Assembly (NCBI GenBank): GCA_016788565.1
Contig: JAEUSP010000124.1
Location: 1 to 59,137 of the forward strand
DNA from: Chlorobiota bacterium
Lineage (GTDB): Bacteria; Bacteroidota; Ignavibacteria; OLB7
Direction of reading: 5' to 3'
DNA length: 59,137 bases
This document shows positions 25,697-33,994 of the stretch, piece by piece; position 1 is the stretch's first letter; every line of letters begins with the position of its first letter. The translations under genes were made by a program, and so were the position numbers. The notes below the pieces were generated by a model. The model worked only from the letters and a program-made list of their open reading frames with translations, searched no databases and was not told the DNA's origin.

Positions 25697-26818
25697 ATGA
25701 AGAGAATTTTAGTGATGCTTCTGGTGGCAACCTGCCTGATTACCGCCAACCGGGCATTGGCTCAAGCAACCTACGAAGAACAATCCCTTGCCATTCTGAA
25801 ACTGTACGAAAGTGGAGATAAGGGGAAGCGGGACAGTGCCTACAAACTGGTTGATCGCTTAAAAGCCGACCGCCAAGCACGGTTTGTTCCGGTGGTGTTG
25901 TTTGTCCGTGGCGAGATGACCCCCGACGACCGCTCGCTGAACTTGTACCGCGAAGTTATCGCCCTGGACCCCGGCGGCCCCTGGGCCGATGATGCCGCCG
26001 CAGCATTGGCGCGCCGCTACGCCACCAACCACGATTCGTTGGCGGCGCATACGTGGCTTGGGATGCTGCAATCCAACTATCCCCGTTCCCCACTGGTCAC
26101 GGCAACCCAAGACTCCATTGCTGGAATCAAAAATTGGAGCTTGCCAGAGGCTTCGGCGGCAACCCCAAAAACTGGGGCTTCCACAACAAGCGACACGGTG
26201 CGTTCGCAGGTGCGCAAGCCGGCGCAATCTGCGGGGCAATCTGCCGTCCGGCGCGACACCGCCAAAACCACAAAGCCAGCTACTACAAAATCAACAACCA
26301 CGGCAAAGACAACCGCAACAACAACAAAAACAAGCACGGCAAAAAAACCGGCATCTACTTCTTCGCCAACCAAGCCGGCTGCGCCGAAGTCCTCGTCGCC
26401 AACCAAGTCGGCTGCCACAAAGCCAACCAGCGCTTCATCCAAAACGGTGGCAAAGCCAACGTCATCCACGAAGCCGCCAACTGGGGCATCCAAAACCGGG
26501 ACATCCAAGACTGGAGCATCCAAAACTGGAGCATCCAAAACAGCGGCATCAACGCCCGCATCCGATACCGCGCTCAGCAAGCTGCGGGGATACGCGCTGC
26601 AAGTTGGTGTCTTCCCGTCCAAAGAAGCCGCCCAGCCACAGCTGACCGAGCTTCAGCAAAAAAAACTGCAAGTCTATGCCTTGCCGAAATTTATTGATGG
26701 AAAGAAGCAATACGCAGTGATTGTTGGCCCCTATCCCACGCTGGATGAAGCTAGCAACCGGAAAGCCGAGGTTGCTGCGGCCTGCGATTGCCAAGCGTTT
26801 ATTGTGAAAGTGGAGTGA
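25697..26818 (+). CDS. Exported SPOR-domain protein with low-complexity linker
   Basis: 373 residues starting at the ATG of a clear signal peptide (RILVMLLVATCLITANRALA). Residues about 25-150 are helical and TPR-like. A long Thr/Lys/Ala/Ser/Pro-rich linker (about 165-295) follows. The C-terminal SPOR domain (about 298-373) starts GYALQVGVFPSKEAAQ and has YAVIVGPYPTLDEA. SPOR domains bind denuded peptidoglycan, so a septal or wall role is likely. The linker DNA includes four 15-bp tandem units (26486-26545). Confidence 0.85.
   Translation: MKRILVMLLVATCLITANRALAQATYEEQSLAILKLYESGDKGKRDSAYKLVDRLKADRQARFVPVVLFVRGEMTPDDRSLNLYREVIALDPGGPWADDAAAALARRYATNHDSLAAHTWLGMLQSNYPRSPLVTATQDSIAGIKNWSLPEASAATPKTGASTTSDTVRSQVRKPAQSAGQSAVRRDTAKTTKPATTKSTTTAKTTATTTKTSTAKKPASTSSPTKPAAPKSSSPTKSAATKPTSASSKTVAKPTSSTKPPTGASKTGTSKTGASKTGASKTAASTPASDTALSKLRGYALQVGVFPSKEAAQPQLTELQQKKLQVYALPKFIDGKKQYAVIVGPYPTLDEASNRKAEVAAACDCQAFIVKVE
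26486..26545 (+). repeat. 15-bp tandem repeat inside the SPOR protein gene
   Basis: Four units of the form GCATCCAAAACTGGA with few changes, encoding repeated GASKT residues in the linker. Being a multiple of three, copy number changes would alter linker length without a frameshift. Confidence 0.85.
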
Positions 26819-26895
26819 CATCGCACGTAGGCTGAGAAGCAGGGGGGAAGCAGCACAACAACGGACCCACCAGAAATTTCACAACCCAACCGCCG

Positions 26896-27651
26896 ATGCG
26901 GCTGATACTTCACGGAACCGGGGCCGGCATCCCTTCTGCCGCGCGTTGCGCCAGCGCGCTCACCGCTACGTTCGGCGATGGAAGCGTTGTGCTGTTTGAT
27001 GCTGGCGAAGGTGCCGCGCAAGCGATGTTGCGTGATGGAGTAGATTTATCCCAAATCACCACCGTTGCCATCAGCCACACCCATGCCGACCACTGGTGCG
27101 GGCTTCCCGGATTGCTGACAGCGTTTGCCGTGGCCAAACGGAAATCCCCACTTACCGTGCTTGCTCACCCTGCGGCGCTTGCCTTCTTGCAACAAGCCGC
27201 GCTCCACTCCCACCTGTTCCCCGAACGCCTCAGCTTTGCAATCGAATGGAGGCCGCTTGCCACCTTTGCGTTGCCCGATGATTGGCGTTGTTTGCCGATA
27301 CCCAACACCCACCTCCAGCGTGTGGAATCGTTTGCCGAACAGGCTGGCGTTTGCCCAACAGCCGTGAGTTTCCTGCTGGAAAAAAATGGAGTTGCATCCG
27401 TCTGCTTGTCGCAAGATTTGGGGAGCCAGGAGGACTTGCGGGGGAAGCTGAGCGGGTGCCAGCTGTTGGTGTGCGAATCGGCGCACGTGAACTTGGAGTC
27501 CGTTGTGGCAATGGCCGAAGCCGCTGGCGTGCGGCGGGTGGTTTTTACTCACATCCCGCCCGACCTACTCACATTCCCCGCCTCAACCGCAACAGTTCAG
27601 GTTCTCCCAGCCACCGACGGCTACTCACTTCAGGTGGTCATTAGTCATTAG
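26896..27651 (+). CDS. Metallo-beta-lactamase fold hydrolase, RNase Z-like
   Basis: 251 residues. Motif 2 is S60-H-T-H63-A-D65-H66 (HxHxDH), preceded by LFDAGEGAAQAML, typical of RNase Z and its relatives. LSQDLGS supplies the late aspartate and THIPP the last histidine, so a two-metal site is plausible. The exosite arm of true RNase Z is not obvious, so tRNA 3'-processing is possible but unproven. The last codons (VVISH, stop) are formed by the GTCATTAGTCATTAG repeat that follows. Confidence 0.75.
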   Translation: MRLILHGTGAGIPSAARCASALTATFGDGSVVLFDAGEGAAQAMLRDGVDLSQITTVAISHTHADHWCGLPGLLTAFAVAKRKSPLTVLAHPAALAFLQQAALHSHLFPERLSFAIEWRPLATFALPDDWRCLPIPNTHLQRVESFAEQAGVCPTAVSFLLEKNGVASVCLSQDLGSQEDLRGKLSGCQLLVCESAHVNLESVVAMAEAAGVRRVVFTHIPPDLLTFPASTATVQVLPATDGYSLQVVISH

Positions 27652-27771
27652 TCATTGGTCATTAGTCATTGGTAAGGAGGAAGAAGTCTTTTATTTCTCA
27701 TCTTCAATTCACTGAGTTTCGACAACCGATCCCCGACAACCGATCCCTGGCAACCGATTCCCGATTCCCCG
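27637..27771 (+). repeat. Composite degenerate repeat tract between the RNase Z-like and mcrC-like genes
   Basis: First GTCATTAGTCATTGG units (about 27637-27673), then, after about 40 bases, CGACAACCGATCCCCGACA / ATTCCCGA units (about 27716-27771), which end one base before the ATG of the mcrC-like gene. Same two-part order as at paaG and flhF. Confidence 0.85.
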
Positions 27772-27772
27772 A

Positions 27773-28987
27773 ATGACCATTACCGTCCACGAGCACCAAG
27801 AAACCAGGTTGGCTAACCAGCAGATTAGCAGCCAACAGGGGACTGCGTTGTGGCAACGCTATGGCAGTTACGTGGCGGTGGTGGGGCCATCGCTGACAAC
27901 GAATAATCAGTGGGTGCTGAAGCCGCAAGGGTGGGTCGGGAGCATTGTGGTGGATGCAGAGTTGTGCGTGATGTTGCAGCCCAAAACGCCCGTGGCCAAT
28001 ATCTTCGGAATGCTGGGATATGCGTACCAGTTGAACAGCTTTTTGCTGTTTGATGGCGCGGCCACGTTTGCCACGATTGATGAGATGTTCCAGCAGCTTG
28101 CCACCATTTTTGCCAAGCGCGTGATCCACCGCGCACGGCTTGGATTGCACCGCCAATATCTGGAACGCGATCAGCAATCGGTGGCGATTCGGGGGCGGAT
28201 TGATCTTCCAGAAAATTGGCGCGCCCCGCACCGCCACCCGCCAACCTCACGGTTCCAAGAACGAACCGCCGACTGCAAGGACAACCAGATTATCGCCTTC
28301 ACTCTGCAGACGTTGGCGCGGCACCGTTTGGGCCAGGATGCTTCCGGGGCGGTCCGCACGGCGTTGCACCGGTTTGCGGGGGGCCTTACTCCAACGCCAT
28401 TTCACCCAAGCGATTGCACCAACCGCCACTACACCCGGCTGAACCAAGATTATCAACTCCTGCACGCGCTCTGCCGCTTTTTCTTGGAACACTCCGGCCC
28501 AACTCACCAACTTGGCGACCGCACCATGCTCCCGTTTTTGGTGAACATGGGGCGGCTGTTCGAGCTGTTTGTGGCGCAGTGGTTGCTGGCGCATTTGCCG
28601 GCCCAGTATCGTTTGGCTACGCAGGAGCGGGTGGTGGTGGATGCTGCCGGGGCGTTCCCGATTGTGCTGGATATGGTGATCTACAACGCCACCAGCGGCC
28701 AGCCGTTGCTGCTGCTGGACACCAAGTATAAAATTGCCGATTCCCCTTCCCCCGATGACCTTCAGCAGGTGGTTGCGTACTCCGTTGCGCGTGGTTGCCC
28801 CAACGCTGTGCTGATCTATCCAACCCAACTGCCGCGCCCGTTCAATGGATATTATGGCCAAAGCCAGGTTGCTATCCGAACCGTCGCCTTCGATATTGCA
28901 ACGGACATTGAGGAGGGGGGAAGGAGGCTGATGGAGGAGCTGATGCGGATGCTACGGAGCGGCGCAGCAATCCCGAACTCACCCTGA
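27773..28987 (+). CDS. McrC-family restriction nuclease subunit without an McrB partner
   Basis: 404 residues. An N-terminal beta domain (about 1-130, PKTPVANIFGMLGYAYQL) and central helical region (GRIDL, MGRLFELFVAQWL) match McrC. The C-terminal PD-(D/E)xK nuclease shows D300 (VLDMVIY), D316-T-K318-Y (LLLLDTKYK) and QQVVAYSVA. In McrBC, McrC is the nuclease that needs the McrB AAA+ GTPase to act on modified DNA. No McrB, methylase or other defence gene is adjacent: an RNase Z-like gene is upstream and a convergent CHASE2 gene begins 1 base after. All nuclease residues appear intact. Confidence 0.82.
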   Translation: MTITVHEHQETRLANQQISSQQGTALWQRYGSYVAVVGPSLTTNNQWVLKPQGWVGSIVVDAELCVMLQPKTPVANIFGMLGYAYQLNSFLLFDGAATFATIDEMFQQLATIFAKRVIHRARLGLHRQYLERDQQSVAIRGRIDLPENWRAPHRHPPTSRFQERTADCKDNQIIAFTLQTLARHRLGQDASGAVRTALHRFAGGLTPTPFHPSDCTNRHYTRLNQDYQLLHALCRFFLEHSGPTHQLGDRTMLPFLVNMGRLFELFVAQWLLAHLPAQYRLATQERVVVDAAGAFPIVLDMVIYNATSGQPLLLLDTKYKIADSPSPDDLQQVVAYSVARGCPNAVLIYPTQLPRPFNGYYGQSQVAIRTVAFDIATDIEEGGRRLMEELMRMLRSGAAIPNSP

Positions 28988-28988
28988 G

Positions 28989-31055
28989 TCACTCATCCGA
29001 CTGAAGCCGCTGGCGGTAGTTGCGCACCTCGGTCAGCCCGGGGTGATGTTCCGGCTGGCAGCGGATGGTGCGGCCACCATACACCAAATCAAAAAAATCA
29101 TCCCGCTCGTTGGTGTCCTCCTGCTCGTTGAAGTAGATGAACAGCTCGTCCGTTTTGTGCAAACGGCAGCGGCAACTGATGGTGTAGGGGTAGAAGATGG
29201 GGCCATGCTCCAGCAGTGATTTGTAGTCACGAGCCTCCTCCACCAGCGTGGTTTCGGCCTGGGCCACAAACCGTTCAATCTCGGAATAGAGCGCGTCGAA
29301 ATTTTTGCGGCTTCCCCCTTCACCGGTCAATGCCGTCAGCGCAAGGTCAATGTAATCGGCGGCTGATGTTTCCTCGCCGGTTGGATGCGTCGCCGCCGAT
29401 TCTTCGGCGGTGACCCTTGCGGCGGTTTGCCTGCGGACCTCATTCAGGGCAATGTAGAAGGAGCGCGAAAGCCGAAGTTCTTGGACGATGTGTGGGTGGT
29501 GTGCCATCATCTCAATAATCGCCGCGCCATGTTGGGCATGGGTTCCGGCAAGCCGTAGCTGCTCTTGCTGGGAGCGCACCCCGGCGAACATCCGCTTTGG
29601 TGTGGGTGAGGCAATCGTCAGGCTGGGGAAGCTGATGGTTCCCCGCTCGACCGCTTCATGGAACAGCGCGGCGCACGCAAGGTGGAACTGCAACCGAAGG
29701 AAGTGCAACGCCTGCATGTACTGTTGCTCCACCGGCCCGGCTTGCAGGATGTCGAACACCTGTTCGCGCAGCCACGCCAGCCGGATTTTTTTTGCGCGGC
29801 GGCGGCGGTTGATGTCGCGGGTGAGTTCCAGAATTTTTTGCAGCAGTTCGAACGTTGGAATTGCCAACAGCACCGCAGTGAACGGGGTGTAGATGGAGAA
29901 CTTGTAGGTGGTGTAGCGGAAAGCAACCACCGGAAGCAGCACTGCCAAAAAAAGGAACAGAAAGAAGAGTGAGTATTGGCTGATGGTCCGCAACGTTGGG
30001 CGGCGCAGGCTGCCGATGCGGGTTCGTAGCAGAAGGAACAGAATCGCCATGCCAATCCCCACAAGGATATTCACATAATCGGCCACCACTTCCACCACTC
30101 TTCCTTGCAAGATGGTGTTGACAACGTTGGCATGGATACCCACGCCGTGCATATCGGGAAGTGCGTTCTTCCCGTTTTTCAGCGGGGTGAAAAAGCGATC
30201 CACAACGGAGGTGATTTGGGAGTTGCGGATGTCGGCATATCCCACCAGCACCGCCTTCCCCGAAAGCTGCAACCGGAACGATTCCAGCGCGCTGCTATCC
30301 CCCGACATCGCCGCAGCAAACACCGACTCCAACGGAAGCGTGGGGAATATCTGCTTCCCGCCGGCGTTGTCATCCTCCGCTTCCTCGCCGATTCCGCCGG
30401 CGTAATCAATCACAAAAGTTTTTTGGCTGAAGGAGGTGGCCAGCGCGGCTGCGTTGCTATCCACGGCTCGCGCAATTTTCACATCGAACGACTCAAATTT
30501 TACGGAATCCGGTTCCCCCCACAGCACGGTGTAGGTGCGGATGGTTTTGTCGTCATCGGGCTGAAGGTTGATGCAGCCAAGCTGCGCCCCGGTAAGTTTG
30601 AACCCGGAAGGGGGAAGGCGGAAACGCTTCAGGCTGTCCTCGTAGAAGATGCCGAAAATTAGGTTTGGGTTGGCTTCAATCAATCCGGCCAGCATTGCAT
30701 CACCGTCGGGGGATTCGGGGCGTTCATCTTCCAGCAGAAAATCAACCGCCACCACGCGGGGTTTCAAATCCAACAAGGCGGCCAGCCGGGTTGCCAGCAT
30801 TGTGCGATCCACGCGGTCGCTGCTGTCGAACAAGGTGCGGTCGTAGGTCAGCACGCGAATGTTGGTGTCAATCGGAAGCTCACCCCGTGTTTGCAGCACC
30901 AGGTCGGTGAAGTTCTGGTCGTTCATGGCCACCTCGACCACGTCGAACTGTGGCAGGTCCTGGGAGTATTGGGAGAAGATTGCAACCCCCACTGCCGCCG
31001 CCAAGATCAACCCCCAGCGGCGCGCATCTATCCGAAATCTGTGGCGCAGTGACAC
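28989..31055 (-). CDS. CHASE2-domain membrane protein with unrecognised cytoplasmic output
   Basis: 688 residues. A first membrane helix (about 14-30) leads into an extracytoplasmic CHASE2 sensor (about 31-320; PRVVAVDFLLEDERPES, PDMHGVGIHANVVNTILQGR). Three further helices follow (about 325-415), then a cytoplasmic tail from about 420. In known CHASE2 proteins the tail is usually a kinase, cyclase or GGDEF domain. Here none of those signatures is visible; the tail is mostly helical with a cysteine-containing end (TISCRCRLHKTDELF). A sensor with a different output is likely. Convergent with the mcrC-like gene. Confidence 0.8.
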   Translation of the reverse strand: MSLRHRFRIDARRWGLILAAAVGVAIFSQYSQDLPQFDVVEVAMNDQNFTDLVLQTRGELPIDTNIRVLTYDRTLFDSSDRVDRTMLATRLAALLDLKPRVVAVDFLLEDERPESPDGDAMLAGLIEANPNLIFGIFYEDSLKRFRLPPSGFKLTGAQLGCINLQPDDDKTIRTYTVLWGEPDSVKFESFDVKIARAVDSNAAALATSFSQKTFVIDYAGGIGEEAEDDNAGGKQIFPTLPLESVFAAAMSGDSSALESFRLQLSGKAVLVGYADIRNSQITSVVDRFFTPLKNGKNALPDMHGVGIHANVVNTILQGRVVEVVADYVNILVGIGMAILFLLLRTRIGSLRRPTLRTISQYSLFFLFLFLAVLLPVVAFRYTTYKFSIYTPFTAVLLAIPTFELLQKILELTRDINRRRRAKKIRLAWLREQVFDILQAGPVEQQYMQALHFLRLQFHLACAALFHEAVERGTISFPSLTIASPTPKRMFAGVRSQQEQLRLAGTHAQHGAAIIEMMAHHPHIVQELRLSRSFYIALNEVRRQTAARVTAEESAATHPTGEETSAADYIDLALTALTGEGGSRKNFDALYSEIERFVAQAETTLVEEARDYKSLLEHGPIFYPYTISCRCRLHKTDELFIYFNEQEDTNERDDFFDLVYGGRTIRCQPEHHPGLTEVRNYRQRLQSDE

Positions 31056-31155
31056 GGTGGAAAATGGTTAGAATGATAGGCTTCTTGGAAACTCGCAAGC
31101 AACGGGAATGAGAGTCTGCAGAGTATCTGGCCGATGACCTTGCCCGCCTCCCCCT

Positions 31156-31215
31156 CTCTCCTCTTCCCAACAACTGACAACTGACAACTGACAACTGGCA
31201 ACTGACAACCAACTC
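31156..31215 (-). repeat. CAGTTGT-type degenerate tandem repeat after ribD
   Basis: CAACTGACAACTGACAACTG-type units on the plus strand (TCAGTTG on the minus), filling the spacer between the ribD stop and the CHASE2 gene start. The CCCGATT-type second half seen elsewhere is absent here. Confidence 0.8.
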
Positions 31216-31220
31216 CCTGC

Positions 31221-32333
31221 CTACTTCAGATACGCCGTCAGCATCATATCCTCGCCGATCATCTCCGTTTTGTAGATAGTGAAGTGGTAGGCTTCGTCCA
31301 CGTGCTCCACGGCAAGGCCCTTGAACGGGCTGATCCCATGCCCGAACATTTTTGGCGCGATAAACAAGTTCAGTTTGTGGACCAATCCTTCCCGCATCAG
31401 CGATTCGGCAAGTTGCGCCCCACCTTCCACCATCACCGAAGCAATCCCGTGGTCGCCAAGTGTGGTGAACACTTCGTTCAGATTCAGCCCTCTTGGAGTT
31501 CGGTGAACCCCGTACACCGTCACCCCGGTTGCTTGCAGCAAGTGAGCTTTATCACTTTCCAGGTGGTCGTTATCGGTGAACAGAATGGTGTTGGTGCGGA
31601 ACTGGTCGGTGAAGACTTGCAAGGTGTCGGGCAGGTGCAGGTGCTCATCCAAAATCACCCGTTTTGGGTTGCGTCCGGGGATGTCGAACCGGACGGTCAG
31701 GGCTGGGTTGTCGTGCAGTGCGGTTCCCGCGCCAATCATCACTGCGTCGTTGGTTGCGCGAAGCCGGTGGGTGTGTTCGCGCGCAAGCAGCCCGGTAATC
31801 CATTGCGATTCGCCGTTGGGAAGCGCGATAAATCCATCCAACGTCTGGGCCACTTTCAGCGTGATGAACGGGCTTCCGGTTTTCATAAAATGGATGTACG
31901 CCTCGTTCAGCCGTTTTGCGTCGGCTTCGTGAACGCCAACCACAACCTCAATCCCTGCCTCGCGCAGCTGCTTGTTCCCTTGCCCGCTGACGATTGGGTT
32001 GGGGTCGCGCATGGCCACCACAACCCGCCGGATGCCGGATGCAATAATCGCCTCGGTGCAGGGGGGCGTTTTTCCGTGGTGGTTGCATGGCTCCAGCGTC
32101 ACGTACATGGTTGCTTGGCCCAGGTCGCTCCCTTCTGGCAGGTTGGCCAATGCGGCAGCTTCGGCGTGCGGGCCGCCATATTGTTCGTGCGCCCCCTCGG
32201 CAATAATTCTTCCGTCGGGGTCGGCGATTACTGCGCCAACCATCGGGTTTGGGCTAACCAGCCCCTGGCCGCGCGTGGCAATCTGCAGTGCCCTGCGCAT
32301 CATGGTGTCGTCCCGTTCTTCTATGTCAATCAC
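31221..32333 (-). CDS. ribD: Bifunctional riboflavin biosynthesis deaminase/reductase
   Basis: 370 residues. The N-terminal deaminase domain (about 8-145) has the zinc site H56-A-E58, C83 and C92 (TLEPCNHHGKTPPC), and AMRDPNPIVSGQG. The C-terminal reductase domain (about 155-370) has VAQTLDGFIAL, RATNDAVMIGAGT and MVEGGAQLAESL. It performs the second and third steps of riboflavin synthesis. No other rib gene or FMN riboswitch is seen nearby. It lies 45 bases after the lipoprotein gene at 32379 and may be read from it. Confidence 0.95.
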   Translation of the reverse strand: MIDIEERDDTMMRRALQIATRGQGLVSPNPMVGAVIADPDGRIIAEGAHEQYGGPHAEAAALANLPEGSDLGQATMYVTLEPCNHHGKTPPCTEAIIASGIRRVVVAMRDPNPIVSGQGNKQLREAGIEVVVGVHEADAKRLNEAYIHFMKTGSPFITLKVAQTLDGFIALPNGESQWITGLLAREHTHRLRATNDAVMIGAGTALHDNPALTVRFDIPGRNPKRVILDEHLHLPDTLQVFTDQFRTNTILFTDNDHLESDKAHLLQATGVTVYGVHRTPRGLNLNEVFTTLGDHGIASVMVEGGAQLAESLMREGLVHKLNLFIAPKMFGHGISPFKGLAVEHVDEAYHFTIYKTEMIGEDMMLTAYLK

Positions 32334-32378
32334 GGTGTGTCAAGTAAGGTGTTTTGGATCACGGTTGTGTGGCGCGTG

Positions 32379-32918
32379 TTAGTTTCCGCTCCACGTAAAA
32401 TCTTCGCGAATGATGTATGGCGTTGGCTTTGCGGGGATTGTGACGATAACGCGATACCGCCCCTGCGTCAGCCTTCCGCCGGTGATGTTGTTCCGCCCGT
32501 CCCAGTACTCGCGGTAGTCGGCAAACTCCCCAACGCGAATCGGCTCCACCGGGCCGGTTGCTTGGGTGAACATCTGCCCCGCCGAGGATGACCAGAACTC
32601 TTCCCCAAGCTCGTTCTCAATCTCAATGCGGATTTTTTCACCGCTTGGCAGATACTCACCGTCGGGACCTTCGGCCAAGCGTTCCACCCTCACCAAAAAC
32701 TCCAACCCAACGGTTCGGGTTCGTACATCAACGGTGATGGCAAGCGGGTTGGATGTTGGCTTCTGGGTTTGTGCGGCGGTGGTGTCGGCTGGGATTGTGG
32801 TTTGCTGCGGCTTGCCACAGCCGGCAATCGCAATCAATCCAAACGCCAACGCAACGTAGGCAACGGCCTGGCGGATGGCGTGGAAGTTGTTGAAGCGACG
32901 GTTGAAGGTACTGCTCAT
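32379..32918 (-). CDS. Lipoprotein with BsuPI-like (intracellular proteinase inhibitor) domain
   Basis: 179 residues from the ATG of a lipoprotein signal (VALAFGLIAIAGC, lipobox C34); upstream in-frame codons belong to the divergent spacer. The C-terminal domain (about 65-175) matches the BsuPI family: LEFLVRVERLAEG, EFWSSSAGQMFTQATG, a WDG turn and GRYRVIVTI. Whether it inhibits a protease is unknown, and the family is used as a generic beta-sandwich. It is transcribed divergently from the lipoprotein gene at 33169. Confidence 0.78.
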   Translation of the reverse strand: MSSTFNRRFNNFHAIRQAVAYVALAFGLIAIAGCGKPQQTTIPADTTAAQTQKPTSNPLAITVDVRTRTVGLEFLVRVERLAEGPDGEYLPSGEKIRIEIENELGEEFWSSSAGQMFTQATGPVEPIRVGEFADYREYWDGRNNITGGRLTQGRYRVIVTIPAKPTPYIIREDFTWSGN

Positions 32919-33168
32919 GTTGGCGGGGAAAATACGGTGGAACAAAGGAACGGAGAAAAAGGGGGATGTAAGGAGAAGTGGAACGGCGTGCTTCGCTTGC
33001 GGTGGCGGTCTGTTTCGGCGGAATTTACTTCGGTTAAACTGTTCCTTTTGCTGGCTGTTTTGCCAGCATTCCAAACGATTATTCACTGCAACCAGGCAAC
33101 CGCTGCACCCGTTGCGGCTTGCAGATTTTTCCCACAAACACAACACCAACAAGCACGGAAGAACAACC

Positions 33169-33861
33169 ATGAACATCCGAACATTCCTTCTGCTTTCAGC
33201 CATTGGCGCGGTGGCGATTGCCGGTTGCGGCCACACCAACAAGCTGGCCAAACACAACATCGGCGGGAAAACCGCACTCTACCGAACCTACACCACCGCT
33301 TCTGCCGGAAGCTACGCCTACGTGGAAAGCCCCACCAAAAACAACACCGTGGTGGATATCCTTGCGGCCATTGGCTCGGGCGTTGTTAGCGACCAGGGGC
33401 GGAGGAAACTGCAAAACGCTGTCAACGGCGATAGCATCGCCCAAGCCGTTGGGCGGGGGATCAGCCAGGCAACGGTGGATTACTTGCGGTTGCAGCCGGT
33501 TGCCACCATTGCCGATAACCCAGACTTGATTGTGGAGACGGAACTGACCCAGTACAACGTGGTCTCGGGGACCTACGGCGTGGCGATCTACGTCCGTGGG
33601 AAGTCGCGGGTGATTGAGCGGAAGACCGGGATTATCGTTTGGGAGGACTCCGAATCGCACACAATTCCACTGTCGGAAACATGGGTTGCTGCGCTTGCGC
33701 CAACGGTGGTGCGCTCGGGGGCCAGCATCTTTAACGCGGTGCAGTTGCTGAGTTTAAGCGAGGCGGAAATCCGCAACGTGGTGAACAACGGTGCGGTGGT
33801 GGCCGGGCGCGAAATCGGCGAGACACTGCGCGATGACGTTGCCGAGATGCACGAGGAGTGA
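33169..33861 (+). CDS. Lipoprotein of unknown function
   Basis: 230 residues. The start ATG opens a lipoprotein signal (RTFLLLSAIGAVAIAGC, lipobox C20). The mature part contains a possible beta-rich core (VETELTQYNVVSGTYGVAIYVRG, VWEDSESHTIPLS) of the kind seen in LPS-assembly or curli-like small lipoproteins, and a helical C-terminus. No family was recognised with confidence. It faces the BsuPI-like lipoprotein gene across a 250-bp divergent spacer, so the two may be regulated together. Confidence 0.75.
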   Translation: MNIRTFLLLSAIGAVAIAGCGHTNKLAKHNIGGKTALYRTYTTASAGSYAYVESPTKNNTVVDILAAIGSGVVSDQGRRKLQNAVNGDSIAQAVGRGISQATVDYLRLQPVATIADNPDLIVETELTQYNVVSGTYGVAIYVRGKSRVIERKTGIIVWEDSESHTIPLSETWVAALAPTVVRSGASIFNAVQLLSLSEAEIRNVVNNGAVVAGREIGETLRDDVAEMHEE

Positions 33862-33901
33862 GTAAGAAAACGCGCAGGGGGGAAGTGGCGGAACCGGCAT
33901 G

Positions 33902-33931
33902 TTGGCAAGCGGAACAATCGGCTTATCTTGC
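33902..33931 (+). promoter_or_regulatory. Possible promoter of the ThyX-like gene
   Basis: TTG at 33902-33904 and TATCTTGC at 33924-33931 with 19 bases between. The -7 element departs from TAnnTTTG in its last two bases. The start codon is 64 bases downstream. Confidence 0.4.
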
Positions 33932-33994
33932 GCGAGCCAGCCGCCCGAAAAAACACGCCGTGGCGCGCGAACTCATTCTACCAATCGCCAATTA

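Noticed and set aside
32334-32378. Possible FMN riboswitch before ribD
   Set aside because: The 45-base spacer is too short and no RFN-like motifs were seen.
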